64,000 nucleotides of DNA from Nakamurella antarctica (lineage in GTDB: Bacteria > Actinomycetota > Actinomycetes > Mycobacteriales > Nakamurellaceae), in the NCBI RefSeq assembly GCF_003860405.1, contig NZ_CP034170.1, positions 1-64,000 on the forward strand. Direction: 5' to 3'. Below, piece after piece: positions 29,251 through 37,586 of this stretch (position 1 is its first letter; every line of letters starts with the position of its first letter). The position numbers were made by a program, and so were the translations under genes. Below the pieces are notes generated by a model. That model was not told where the DNA came from and did no database searches. It saw only the letters and a list, made by a program, of their open reading frames with translations.

Positions 29251-29613
29251 CTAACCAACGGATCCGCTGCCGGGAACGATGGTGCCCTGATGGAAGCGCA
29301 AGCGTGGCTGCTCGCCGCCGATATCCCAAATCGATGAATGCCGACTTTCTACGGCTGCGGTGTGGGCGAGATAGGTGACGACAATAAGTTCTTTGGACAG
29401 ATTCAAAAACGCCCAGTCGCTCAGAACCGGCGTTGCATGATCGACTTCCCGTGCGAGTGACGTCACGATCTCGGCACGATTCCACAGGTGTCCGGACCTG
29501 CCAATTTCTACGAAATCCGGATGGAGCAATTCCGATACGCGCGCGCTGTTGGCTCGTGTGGACGCCGTCAGGAGCTCGAGTTCGGCTGCGGTGATTGTCT
29601 TCTCGTGATCCAC
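29251..29613 (-). CDS. DUF4440 (NTF2-like) protein
   Basis: The 120-residue protein has the SnoaL/NTF2-like fold features of DUF4440: ITAAELELLTASTRANSARV, LLHPDFVEIGRSGHLWNRAE, VVTYLAHTAAVESRHSSIW and LRFHQGTIVP. Such proteins bind or convert small hydrophobic ligands, or have no known role. It starts at ATG 29613 and appears intact amid decaying neighbours. Confidence 0.8.
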   Translation of the reverse strand: MDHEKTITAAELELLTASTRANSARVSELLHPDFVEIGRSGHLWNRAEIVTSLAREVDHATPVLSDWAFLNLSKELIVVTYLAHTAAVESRHSSIWDIGGEQPRLRFHQGTIVPGSGSVG

Positions 29614-29663
29614 GCCAACCAGTCTTCCATCGGTGCCGAATTGACTCAGGTCAGCGCAGCCGG

Positions 29664-30134
29664 TTAGCTGCCCTCGGCCACCGCTGCGAGCCGGTCGAGC
29701 GAGGCCATCAACTTGTCAGCCGTGGTCGCTCTCGCTCGAGCGATGCGGTTTTCGTCCGTCAGTTGGGACCAGTCGTAGGTATGAGTGACGAGGGTCCTCG
29801 CAGCGTCCAGCGGCTCGAGTTCCCACCGCCATAGGTGTCCCGGCTGCTGCTTCCCTGGTTCGGAAGGCCGCCACGCAATGAGTCGACCCTCGTCGAACTC
29901 GACCACATGGTTTTCTCGCACCGCGTTATCGCGCGTGAGGGTCATCGTGAACATTTCGCCGACGTTCCGGACTCGCTGCCCAGGTGCGGCCTCGGCCAGG
30001 TTGGCGTTTCCGTCCCAGCCTGGCTGAAAGGACGGGTCGGCGATCAGTTCAAAGATTCGCTCTGCGCTGGCATGGATCTCGCGGCTGGCAGATGCGACGT
30101 ACTCAAAGCCCTCGTTGTCGGTCATGTCCACCAT
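29664..30134 (-). CDS. SRPBCC-family (START-like) protein
   Basis: The 156 residues show the polyketide cyclase/dehydrase pattern. They have ASASREIHASAERIFELIAD at the start, PSFQPGWDGNANLAEAAPG, GRLIAWRPSEPG and LWRWELEPLDAARTLVTHTY, with a C-terminal long helix (ATTADKLMASLDRLA). The fold makes a hydrophobic ligand pocket. The ligand is unknown. The start could be residue 1 (30134) or M4 (30125). Confidence 0.85.
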   Translation of the reverse strand: MVDMTDNEGFEYVASASREIHASAERIFELIADPSFQPGWDGNANLAEAAPGQRVRNVGEMFTMTLTRDNAVRENHVVEFDEGRLIAWRPSEPGKQQPGHLWRWELEPLDAARTLVTHTYDWSQLTDENRIARARATTADKLMASLDRLAAVAEGS

Positions 30135-30315
30135 TCAACACCGGGGCGCCTCAGGATCCGTGGGGAACGCCATCAATTTCTTGCGGCACCATGAGAGACC
30201 TGCAGCTTCGACAGTGAAGAGGGCGATTTACATTGCGCCACAAAATCATTCTCCCGGCTAGGTGCAGCGAGTGACACAGTGTCGTGATGAAACCTTCCGA
30301 TGCGGCAACGATCGG

Positions 30316-30522
30316 GTGGTCGTTTATTGGCGACCAGGATGCCCGTTCTGTATGTGACTGCGTTTGGTCCTGCGGCTGAAAAGGCTGCGCCCAAAAATGA
30401 TCAATATCTGGAGCGATCCCGACGCCGCCGCTTTCGTGCGGTCGGTGGCCGGCGGCAACGAGACTGTCCCTACCGTAGTGATAGACGGTCGCGCCGTTGT
30501 CAATCCGGCCCCGAGCGCTAAG
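30316..30522 (+). pseudogene. Mycoredoxin/glutaredoxin-like relic
   Basis: The frame reads VVVYWRPGCPFCM, stop (TGA 30355-30357), then LRLVLRLKRLRPKMINIWSD, AAAFVRSVAGGNETVPTVV and GRAVVNPAP. This is Mrx1-like: the CPFC active site, the NIW-DP-AAAFVRS helix and the TVPTV cis-proline loop are all recognisable. The in-frame TGA falls one codon after the active-site cysteine. No usable start codon or ribosome site is evident. It is dead unless the stop is suppressed. Confidence 0.75.
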
Positions 30523-30898
30523 CCGACTCAGTGCGCCGGGCGTGCAACTGCTCAACCAGAATCTCGCCGTGTCCCGCGTGACGAGGCAGCTCCGTCAGCA
30601 AGTGGGCGTAGATGAATCGCAGGCTCGCTGGATTCCCGCGCCAGTCGAAGACCTCGTCGAGGCCATGTTCGGCCGCAATCTCCCGGGAGCGTTCGCACAC
30701 GTCGAGGTAGCGGCGCCGTACATCGGTCACGGTGTCGGCGGGAGCGAGGGAAAAGCTTTCGGCGACCGGCTCCGAAATCCCGATATCTTCGCGTAGCACT
30801 CCCGCTACCCGGTGGTGGATCCAGACCTGCTCGACTAACGCGGCGTGAGTGACCAGCCCCAACACGGTGCGCTCGTCGCCAGTTCCAGGTGTGGTCAT
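30518..30898 (-). CDS. DinB/DUF664-like protein with internal deletion
   Basis: From ATG 30898 (MTTPGTGDERTVLGLVTHAA) the 126-residue product ends IYAHLLTELPRHAGHGEILV. The family usually has about 40 residues between DERT-L and GLVRHLxxVE, and these are missing here, so the first helix of the four-helix bundle is lost. The metal-binding histidines of the DUF664 type are partly kept (THAALVE, HAGHGEIL). It may be non-functional. Confidence 0.6.
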   Translation of the reverse strand: MTTPGTGDERTVLGLVTHAALVEQVWIHHRVAGVLREDIGISEPVAESFSLAPADTVTDVRRRYLDVCERSREIAAEHGLDEVFDWRGNPASLRFIYAHLLTELPRHAGHGEILVEQLHARRTESA

Positions 30899-30921
30899 TG
30901 AAGCACCATAGCGAGAATCCG

Positions 30922-31736
30922 TCACCCAACGCCCGAGGCCCCGGCCTCCCGGCGTGCTTGCTTGACCTTCTTTTGCACCCGCAAGAGCCGGATCGCGGTG
31001 ACCAATGCCAGGCCCCCACCACGTTTCCGAGCGCCGACCACGCGAAGGCACCCAGCCAATCGGCGTAGCCGAACGGCGCCCCGGAGATCAATGCGGCGAA
31101 CATCAGCAGCGAGTCCAACACGCAGTGGAATAGCCCGGCTACGGCCAGCAAAGCACCGAACAGCACGGCCGGAACCAGTTGAACACCAAGGCTTCCGCTG
31201 GCGTGCTGCATCCTCGTCATCAGGGTGATGACGAGGCCGGCCAGCATCGCCAGGGTAAAACTTTGCGCGTTGATGCCTAGCTGCGCGTAATGGGTACCAG
31301 CCTCGATGGCGGTTTCGCGGAGATCGGGCAGCGCCGTCATCAGAAGCAGCATCATTAACCAGCCGCCCGCCAGGTTGGCGGCTAACGAGAATCCCCATAG
31401 GCCAAAAAGTTGGCGCAGGGTCCCGGCTTTCGCAACCACAGCAGTCACCGGCACCAGGAAGTTTTCGGTAAAAAGCTCGCTGCGGGCAAGCAGCAGTGCG
31501 ACGAAGCCGATCGAGAACGCCAAGCCCGATAGCACCGGGTTGTCGGTCTGCTCCCGAACCACCAGGTAGGCCAAAACCCCGGTGCCGATATCGATTCCGC
31601 CCAGGAAGGTGGTGGCGAACTGCGCCAGAAATGGGCGGCTCAGCCGTTCTGTCCCCTCCTTCACCAGTCGATCGAAAGCCTCTTCGACCTCAGGTTCTGG
31701 ACGCCCGTCGTTTGTCGAAACTTCGCCTGCTGCCAT
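30922..31736 (-). pseudogene. Formate/nitrite transporter (FocA/FNT) family gene with a frameshift
   Basis: From ATG 31736 the protein follows the FNT family: LAQFATTFLGGIDIGTGVLA, LLARSELFTENFLVPVTAVV, LWGFSLAANLAGGWLMMLLL and ADWLGAFAWSALGNVVGA. A run of five G at about 31015 seems one base short. Read in the next frame, the expected end GLALVTAIRLLRVQKKVKQ to SGVG and stop at 30922 appears. In the unshifted frame a 394-residue hybrid runs into the downstream gene. With one base restored it would be about 271 residues and six helices. Confidence 0.75.
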
Positions 31737-32005
31737 GCGGTCGCCCTCCAGTTACCGAGTGTCCTTCAATTGTTACAGCCGCAAGCGTCGGCATGTCGGC
31801 GAAGTACGGCCCCTGTTCGACTTCCGTGGGGGCACGGCTGGCGTTGGGTCTGGTCAGAATTGTGGGCAGGTCGCACGGACGCGGAGAGAGCGACCGGTTG
31901 CAAGGACGGGATTTAAAAGTGCTCCTCAAGCTGTCTAGTTCAGCGATATCCGATCCGTGAAGGGATCTGCCCAGGTTTAGGTCCTGAGCCGGTCAAGGCT
32001 CAGTA
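31737..32005. other. Intergenic, no gene seen
   Basis: This 269-base gap lies between the FNT gene start and the EamA gene end. No convincing gene, hairpin or repeat is seen. It should hold the promoter of the FNT gene. Confidence 0.45.
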
Positions 32006-33070
32006 TCAGTGGGCGTGTCGGTGGTGTGAGTCGGGGAAGTGCTGATGTGTGTGGGTCTGCGGCTCATGCGTGTGCAGGTGGCGGTGACCTGGCCCGGATG
32101 CGGGTTCACCCCCGCCGACCCGATGCGGGTGGTCGTGGTGTCCGTCGTCATGGGTGTGGAAGTGCTCATGGACGAGCAACTCGTGGGTGTGCGCGTGCTC
32201 ATGCCGCTCCCTCAGGTGCAGCCAGATCCCGACGGCCATCAGCAATCCTGCAACTAACAGCGGCACGGTGACCTGGTCGCCGAGCAGGACCGCAAGTGCG
32301 GCGCCGAAGAAGGGCGCGATAGAGAAGTATGCGCCGGCTCTGGCGGTGCCGACGTGCCGCAGGCCGACAATGAACAGAACCAGGCTCACTCCGTAGGCAA
32401 GGAAGCCAACGGTCATCGACGCGGCGATGTTGAGCAACGGCGGGAGCCTCGCCCCGAGAACGAACGCCAGGATGAGGTTGGTCGGTCCGGCAATGAGTCC
32501 TTTGACCGCGGCTAACCAGGATGCATCGGTGAGCGCGACCTTGCGGGTGAGATTGTTATCGATTCCCCAAGCCAGGCAGGCCCCCAGAACGGCAATGGAT
32601 GGCCATGGTGATCCGAGCTCGACACCGGCCGGAACGACAAGCACCACCGCACCCGCCACGATCACCAGCATGCCAAGTGCCACCCACCGATCGACGTTCT
32701 CTTTGAACACGACCCAGGCCAACACTGCGGTGAAAACACCTTCGGCATTAAGTAGTAGCGAAGCGCCGGTAGCTGGCAAGTGTGTGAGCCCGATCAGCAA
32801 TAGGACCGGGCCGATGACGCCGCCGAACAGCACCGCGCCCGCCAGGGGCAACCTGTCCGCCTGCGCGAGGTGCGCCTTCGGCTTCCTGCAAACCAACCGC
32901 CACAGGCCAAGACCCACCCCGGATCCGGTGTAGAGCAGACCGGCAAGCAACCAGGGACTCACGTTGTCCAGCAACAGTTTCGCAAGCGGAGTACCGACTC
33001 CGAACAGAACCGCGGCCAGAAGCGCGGCCCGCACACCGGCATCCTTGAGCCCGGCCGCCGGCCCGCTCAT
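32006..33070 (-). CDS. EamA-family exporter with histidine-rich tail
   Basis: The 354-residue protein has ten helices in two EamA repeats (AALLAAVLFGVGTPLAKLLL; GPVLLLIGLTHLPATGASLL; YGVSLVLFIVGLRHVGTARA). After residue about 288 comes a cytosolic tail very rich in His with Asp/Glu (HEHAHTHELLVHEHFHTHDD, then GHHDHPH and more). Such tails bind Ni, Co or Zn. The start overlaps the end of the ArsR-type gene (ATGA), making a metal-sensor/exporter pair. I infer nickel/cobalt (or zinc) efflux under control of that sensor. Confidence 0.85.
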   Translation of the reverse strand: MSGPAAGLKDAGVRAALLAAVLFGVGTPLAKLLLDNVSPWLLAGLLYTGSGVGLGLWRLVCRKPKAHLAQADRLPLAGAVLFGGVIGPVLLLIGLTHLPATGASLLLNAEGVFTAVLAWVVFKENVDRWVALGMLVIVAGAVVLVVPAGVELGSPWPSIAVLGACLAWGIDNNLTRKVALTDASWLAAVKGLIAGPTNLILAFVLGARLPPLLNIAASMTVGFLAYGVSLVLFIVGLRHVGTARAGAYFSIAPFFGAALAVLLGDQVTVPLLVAGLLMAVGIWLHLRERHEHAHTHELLVHEHFHTHDDGHHDHPHRVGGGEPASGPGHRHLHTHEPQTHTHQHFPDSHHRHAH

Positions 33071-33453
33071 ACCGCCCCATCCGGATGATCGGATGAGGAT
33101 GTGGGCGTCGGAAACTGAATTGCCCTGTGGTGAGCCGGGCCCTCATCGACGGCATGCTCGGCCTGGAACACTGCGTCTGCCACCAGTTTCCGAGCGTGCT
33201 CATCAGTGAGCCGATAGAACACTCGGGTTCCGTCTTGGCGGGTGGCAACCATCCGCGCCCACCTCAACTTGGCTAAGTGCTGCGAAACCCCGGCCGGCGT
33301 CTTCCCGACCTTGCCCGCAAGCTCGTTCACCGCCATCTCGCCGGCATGCAGGGCCAGGATGATTCGGATTCGGGTGGCGTCCGCCAGCACACCAAAAACC
33401 TCCGCAGCCAGGTCAACGTACGGATCATTCACACCAACGGCCCGACCATGCAT
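33067..33453 (-). CDS. ArsR-family metal sensor, KmtR-like
   Basis: This winged-helix repressor of about 128 residues starts at ATG 33453 (MHGRAVGVNDPYVDL). A longer frame to 33537 lacks family similarity. AEVFGVLADATRIRIILALH, MAVNELAGKVGKTPAGVSQH (recognition helix) and DGTRVFYRLTDEHARKLV follow mycobacterial KmtR, a Ni/Co sensor. The C-terminal ligands of that family, DEH, AEH and the HH pair (AEHAVDEGPAHHRA), are present. It is expected to release DNA when Ni or Co binds, de-repressing itself and the coupled EamA exporter. Confidence 0.85.
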   Translation of the reverse strand: MHGRAVGVNDPYVDLAAEVFGVLADATRIRIILALHAGEMAVNELAGKVGKTPAGVSQHLAKLRWARMVATRQDGTRVFYRLTDEHARKLVADAVFQAEHAVDEGPAHHRAIQFPTPTSSSDHPDGAV

Positions 33454-33513
33454 ATCTGCGTTCACACGCAGAGACGGTACCGCAGCCTTTAGAGCTCGCG
33501 GCCGTACCTGAAC

Positions 33514-33623
33514 AGGTTTGCGCCCGATGGCTGTCAAGTTCGCGCCCGGTGGCTGTCAAATTTGCGCCCCGTGGCTGTCAAATTTGCGCCCCGTGGCTGT
33601 CAAATTTGCGCCCGGTGGCCGTC
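33514..33623. repeat. Five tandem 22-bp repeats
   Basis: The unit AAATTTGCGCCCCGTGGCTG(TC) occurs five times in a row with 0-4 changes each, followed by a degraded start of a sixth (AGGTTTACG). It sits upstream of the KmtR-like gene, in the gap before the ChaA-type gene. The TGTCAAATTTGCGCCC-type unit resembles the multiple terminal repeats of IS21-type elements, but no transposase is near. It could equally be an operator array. Confidence 0.85.
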
Positions 33624-33823
33624 AGGTTTACGACGGGCAATGCTGGTGTGTCCTGCGATCTGCTGCGCGTTGCGTGGTGCGGAGGTGCGGAGGTGCTGTT
33701 AGTAGCTGCAGCAAACCGTGCCCACCTGATGAGGTTCTGCGGTAGATCTTGGTAGGCGGAGCGTGGGTCTTCAAAAAACTATGAGCGGTTGGTCGTGGGA
33801 CGGGAGGGGGCATACTTTCTCAA

Positions 33824-34990
33824 GTGTCTAGCCCCCGTACGCGCCCCTCACCCCTTGCGGTTTCCACTGCGGTCCTGCCGGTTTTGGGGGTGCTTGTTCT
33901 AGCACTGGCGTGGACAGCGGAATTGGGTGTCGCGGATCAGGTGCTCATCGCAGTGCTGTTGGTGGCCTGCGTGTTGTCGGCAGTTCACCACGCCGAGGTT
34001 GTCGCCCACCGGGTGGGCGAACCGTACGGCTCATTGATTCTGGCCGTAGCCGTCACCATCATCGAGGTGGGGCTGATCATCACCCTGATGCTCTCGGGTA
34101 CTGCTGGCGCCGAATCGTTAGCCCGCGATACTGCTTTCGCGGCATTGATGATCACCATCAACGGTATCGCTGGCCTGGTATTGCTGCTCGGCGCGCTTCG
34201 TGGCCATATCGCGCGCTTCAACGCCGTCGGCACCGCCAGCGCGCTCGCTGTGGCGCTGTCTATCGCGACGTTGACGCTGGTGTTGCCCAAGTTCACCACT
34301 GCTGAACCCGGCCCGATCTTCACTGCCTCACAGTTGACATTCGCAGCTGCGGCGTCGGCGGTGCTGTATTTGACCTTTGTGTTTGTGCAGAACATTCGCC
34401 ACCGCGACTATTTCCTGCCGCCCAAGGTGACCGCCGCAACGCCGGTCGCAGCAGGTGCGAAGCTGCCCGGTGGGGATGAATCGGCAGGTTATCGTGAGCA
34501 AGACGGCGAGGATCAACATTCGGTCTCCCCATCGGATAGGGCGGCGTGGACTAGCGCTGCCTTGCTGCTGCTTTCATTGGTGGCAGTTGTTGGGCTGGCC
34601 AAGATTGAGTCGCCGGCCATTGAGGCGGGGGTGTCCTCAGCCGGTCTACCCGCATCCTTCGTAGGCGTAGTTATTGCGGTGATCGTGCTGTTCCCCGAAG
34701 CGTTGGCCGCGGCCCGCAACGCCGTGCGTGATCGGGTGCAGGTCGGCCTCAACCTCGCCTACGGTTCGGCGGCGGCCAGTATTGGTCTGACCATCCCGAC
34801 TATTGCCGTTGCCTCGATCTGGTTGCCGGGTGAGTTGATTCTGGGTTTGAGCTCCCTGCAGATCACCCTGCTCGCCTTGACCGGGTTGCTGGCCGCATTA
34901 ACCCTGCTGCCTGGACGCGCCACTGTGATGCAGGCAACGATGCACCTGGTCGTTTTTGCCTCGTTCCTGTACTTCGCCGCTGTCCCCTAA
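33824..34990 (+). CDS. ChaA-type cation/proton antiporter
   Basis: The 388-residue membrane protein has the two acidic alpha-repeats of the CaCA superfamily: AVHHAEVVAHRVGEPYGSLI with AVAVTIIEVGLIITLML, and VGVVIAVIVLFPEALAAARN. A hydrophilic loop (about 208-240) separates the halves. ChaA exchanges Ca2+ or Na+/K+ for protons. The start is GTG 33824. The nearest purine-rich site (GGGAGGGGG) is 15 bases away, so initiation is uncertain. Confidence 0.85.
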   Translation: MSSPRTRPSPLAVSTAVLPVLGVLVLALAWTAELGVADQVLIAVLLVACVLSAVHHAEVVAHRVGEPYGSLILAVAVTIIEVGLIITLMLSGTAGAESLARDTAFAALMITINGIAGLVLLLGALRGHIARFNAVGTASALAVALSIATLTLVLPKFTTAEPGPIFTASQLTFAAAASAVLYLTFVFVQNIRHRDYFLPPKVTAATPVAAGAKLPGGDESAGYREQDGEDQHSVSPSDRAAWTSAALLLLSLVAVVGLAKIESPAIEAGVSSAGLPASFVGVVIAVIVLFPEALAAARNAVRDRVQVGLNLAYGSAAASIGLTIPTIAVASIWLPGELILGLSSLQITLLALTGLLAALTLLPGRATVMQATMHLVVFASFLYFAAVP

Positions 34991-35226
34991 TTTCGCGTCA
35001 TGAGACTCGCCCTCGTTGCAAAGATCCGTCAAGTGCGCGTGACATGGGCAACATGGTGCACCCGGCCGACACTATCGAAGCTTGCGCGATGTGGCTCCGG
35101 CAACGACAATCGAAAATCTTACCCGTGAGACCTCCGGAGCCATTCGCGGTTTCCCACAGAGACCTTCCCGCAGAGACCTTCCCGCCGGAGACCCGGACCA
35201 CTTCACCCGTTGGGGGAGAGTCGACG

Positions 35227-35847
35227 GTGGGCCCGCGGACATTACTAGTCATGGGACACAACATGCCGGACTCAGACGCAGAGCTCTGGCGCCGAGCCTG
35301 CAGCCATGACGGCCAAGCGTTCGGCCAGATCTACGATCGCCACCGCCAGGCGGTATTCCGCCACTGCCAACGGCGATTGGAGAGTGTCGCGGCTGCCGAG
35401 GATCTGGTTTCGATGACGTTTTTGGAAGCCTGGCGCAAGCGCGGGCGGGTCGATTTGACCACCGACTCTGTTCTGCCATGGCTGTTGTCGCTCGCCAACT
35501 ACCTGATTGCCAACTACCACCGCGCGGCGCACAGGTATCGGAAGTTTTTGGCCCGGCTGCCTCCGGCCGAGGATGAGCCGTCAGCCGAGGCGGAGGCAGT
35601 TGCGAGCCTGAGCCGAATCGAGAGAGCGTCCGTGGTGAACGGGATTTTGGACGGACTCCCGGTAACGGATCAGCAAGTCTTGCGACTGTGCGATATCGAG
35701 GGTCTCCCGCGGGAGGTAGTTGCCAAGAAGCTCGGGCTCCCGCTCAGCACGGTCAAGTCGCGTCTGGCCAGGGCGAGAGGCCGCGCGCGAATTGCAGTGT
35801 CTGACAGCACCTCCACAGAAGAAGCATCGAAAGGAATGAACCGATGA
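35227..35847 (+). CDS. RNA polymerase sigma factor, ECF/SigE-like
   Basis: This sigma-70 family protein has region 2 (DGQAFGQIYDRHRQAVFRHC, AEDLVSMTFLEAW) and region 4 (LDGLPVTDQQVLRLCDIEGL, PREVVAKKLGLPLSTVKSRL). I choose GTG 35227, six bases after GGGGAGAG, giving 206 residues. ATG 35251 is the alternative. The long frame from 35044 has a Pro-rich leader without similarity. It overlaps the next membrane protein gene (ATGA), the usual arrangement of a sigma factor and its regulator. Confidence 0.88.
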   Translation: MGPRTLLVMGHNMPDSDAELWRRACSHDGQAFGQIYDRHRQAVFRHCQRRLESVAAAEDLVSMTFLEAWRKRGRVDLTTDSVLPWLLSLANYLIANYHRAAHRYRKFLARLPPAEDEPSAEAEAVASLSRIERASVVNGILDGLPVTDQQVLRLCDIEGLPREVVAKKLGLPLSTVKSRLARARGRARIAVSDSTSTEEASKGMNR

Positions 35848-36401
35848 TCGACAACGACTTGGCCCCGGACCCTGAATCAGCACAGTCCAACCTCCTCCAT
35901 GCCAGACGCGTGGCCGCACGTGCCCAGCTGGTTGAAGTCGCTAATCGGCGGCTGGCGCCAGCCTTCATGCCTCAGCAGGCGGTAGCCATCGCGCTAGTAG
36001 CGGTGGCCGCGCTAGGGTTGACCGCCTACGCAATATTCAACGACCCGAAAACAGTGTCCGTAACGAGTCGACTCGAATGCTGGACCAGCGATTCTGCTGA
36101 CTCGCCCATCCTCGGCGTCGCACCCGCTGATGGCTATGTGGACCCAGACGGAAGGACCGTCGACGTTAGCTACAACGGCTACGAGAATGCGATCAGCACC
36201 TGCGGTTCGTTGTGGGCGCAGGGCATTTTGACTCAGGCCGGGATAGTGCCGAAGCCGGGTCGCGAGCTAATAGAAAACGGGGCATTGGTCCCGAAGCTTC
36301 TGGTGTGCGTGGATGACGCAGGTGCGGCAGCCGTGATACCTACGAACGACCAAACGCTGTGTCAGGCAATGGGTTTAGCGCCCGCATTTCCGATGCCGTA
36401 G
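35844..36401 (+). CDS. Single-pass membrane protein, possible anti-sigma factor
   Basis: The 185-residue protein has a cytosolic N-terminus of about 43 residues (PESAQSNLLHARRVAARAQL), one helix (AVAIALVAVAALGLTAYAIF) and an extracytoplasmic domain with four cysteines (LECWTS, STCGSLW, LLVCVDD, TLCQAMG), perhaps two disulfides. It has no HxxxCxxC zinc anti-sigma motif. Translational coupling with the sigma factor suggests it controls or responds to it. It is convergent with the ROK gene. Confidence 0.7.
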   Translation: MIDNDLAPDPESAQSNLLHARRVAARAQLVEVANRRLAPAFMPQQAVAIALVAVAALGLTAYAIFNDPKTVSVTSRLECWTSDSADSPILGVAPADGYVDPDGRTVDVSYNGYENAISTCGSLWAQGILTQAGIVPKPGRELIENGALVPKLLVCVDDAGAAAVIPTNDQTLCQAMGLAPAFPMP

Positions 36402-36419
36402 GGCGAACCGGCCAAGACC

Positions 36420-37586
36420 TTAGGTCTCGACGCGTTCGATCTGCCGACGCAACGCCACCACAGCTGCGCCACGGGCCCACTCGGTACCGTCAAAGGGCGA
36501 AACCTCCACCGGTGCAAGCTCTGTCGCCCAATGCTGTGTCCGACGGGCGTGTTCGAGGACCAGCGGCAGCACCCCTGGTACGACGGTGATGCCTTCGCCG
36601 GAAACGAGCACCTTCTCCGGCCCGACGATGGTGGCCACCGTTCCAATCAGCACTCCGAGGGCCATCCCGGCGGCGTTCACCACCTGGCCAGCAACAGGAT
36701 CGCCCGCCGCTGCGAGCTCGATAACGTCTTCGTAGCTCACATCGGTGTTGCCGGGGGCGGAGGCCACCTGACGGGTGATGGACCCTGACGAGAGGTAGGC
36801 ACGAACGCAACCGCGGTGGCCACGTTCGCAGAACGGACCTGAATCGGTGATCGGTAGATGCCCCACCTGCCCCACAAACCCGGTGCCGTCCAGCAACCGG
36901 TTGTCGACCACCATTCCGCAGCCGACGCCAGCCCCGATGGTGATCAACACGAAGTTGCGCAGGCCGGCGGCGGCGCCAAACCAGTGCTCCGCCGCAGTGA
37001 GGGCACGCACGTCGTTCTCGACCACGATGGTGATTCCGGTCCGCCGCCGCACCAGGTCCACTAACGGCACCTGGCTCCACCCCAAGAACGGAGACGCGGT
37101 GATCACCTCCGAATGCGGGGGTACCGGACCGGCCAAGCTCACGCCTACGGCGAAAACGGAGGGGTCCACGGCAATCTGTTCGGTGGTGACCTGCGCGATC
37201 AGATCCGCCACGCTGGCTGGGTCGTTTGCTCCGATCGGGATCACCTGCTCGAACAGGACGGTCGCGCGCAGGTCAGTGCGGGCCACGCGTAGTTCCGTAG
37301 CGGTGAGGTTGATCCCCACCAGGTGCCCCTTGTCGACGTTGAGTTCGACCGGAGATGCTGGTCGGCCTAAGCCATTTGACGGCGCCGCTTCGGAATCTTT
37401 GAGTAACCCGCGGCTCACCATGCTCCGCGTAATCCGGGTTAGGCTCGCGGGCGAGACCCCCGACTGCCGAGCCAAATCGGCCCGGGAGCTCGATCCGTGC
37501 ACCAACAGGTCAATGAGGACCAGCCGCGACGATTCCGATAGCGCTGGCCACGGTATCTCGGCCAGCGGGTTAGGCAGGGTTCTCAA
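36420..37586 (-). CDS. ROK-family transcriptional regulator
   Basis: The 388 residues comprise an N-terminal winged helix (SRADLARQSGVSPASLTRIT, residues about 33-52) and a ROK sugar-kinase-like domain with the zinc motif CERGHRGCVRAYLS. NDVRALTAAEHW keeps the aspartate region, but the conserved ExGH of active kinases reads QVGH, so it is probably a sensor only. It overlaps the beta-galactosidase stop by 17 bases as the last gene of the galactoside operon. It is the likely repressor of that operon, with a galactoside or galactose as inducer. Confidence 0.88.
   Translation of the reverse strand: MRTLPNPLAEIPWPALSESSRLVLIDLLVHGSSSRADLARQSGVSPASLTRITRSMVSRGLLKDSEAAPSNGLGRPASPVELNVDKGHLVGINLTATELRVARTDLRATVLFEQVIPIGANDPASVADLIAQVTTEQIAVDPSVFAVGVSLAGPVPPHSEVITASPFLGWSQVPLVDLVRRRTGITIVVENDVRALTAAEHWFGAAAGLRNFVLITIGAGVGCGMVVDNRLLDGTGFVGQVGHLPITDSGPFCERGHRGCVRAYLSSGSITRQVASAPGNTDVSYEDVIELAAAGDPVAGQVVNAAGMALGVLIGTVATIVGPEKVLVSGEGITVVPGVLPLVLEHARRTQHWATELAPVEVSPFDGTEWARGAAVVALRRQIERVET

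Noticed and set aside
30552-31010. Long C-terminal extension of the FNT transporter (394-residue frame)
   Set aside because: After residue about 242 the sequence is out-of-frame, Arg/Ser-rich and overlaps the DinB-like gene; the normal FNT end is in the next frame.
33514-33623. CRISPR array
   Set aside because: The 22-bp units are directly adjacent with no spacers and there are no cas genes.
33518-33755. Short repetitive plus-strand frames encoding MAVKFAPRGCQICAPW-like peptides
   Set aside because: They are translations of the 22-bp tandem repeat, with no ribosome site; not treated as genes.
35044-35226. 61-residue N-terminal leader of the sigma factor
   Set aside because: Pro/Arg-rich without similarity; GTG 35227 follows GGGGAGAG at ideal spacing.
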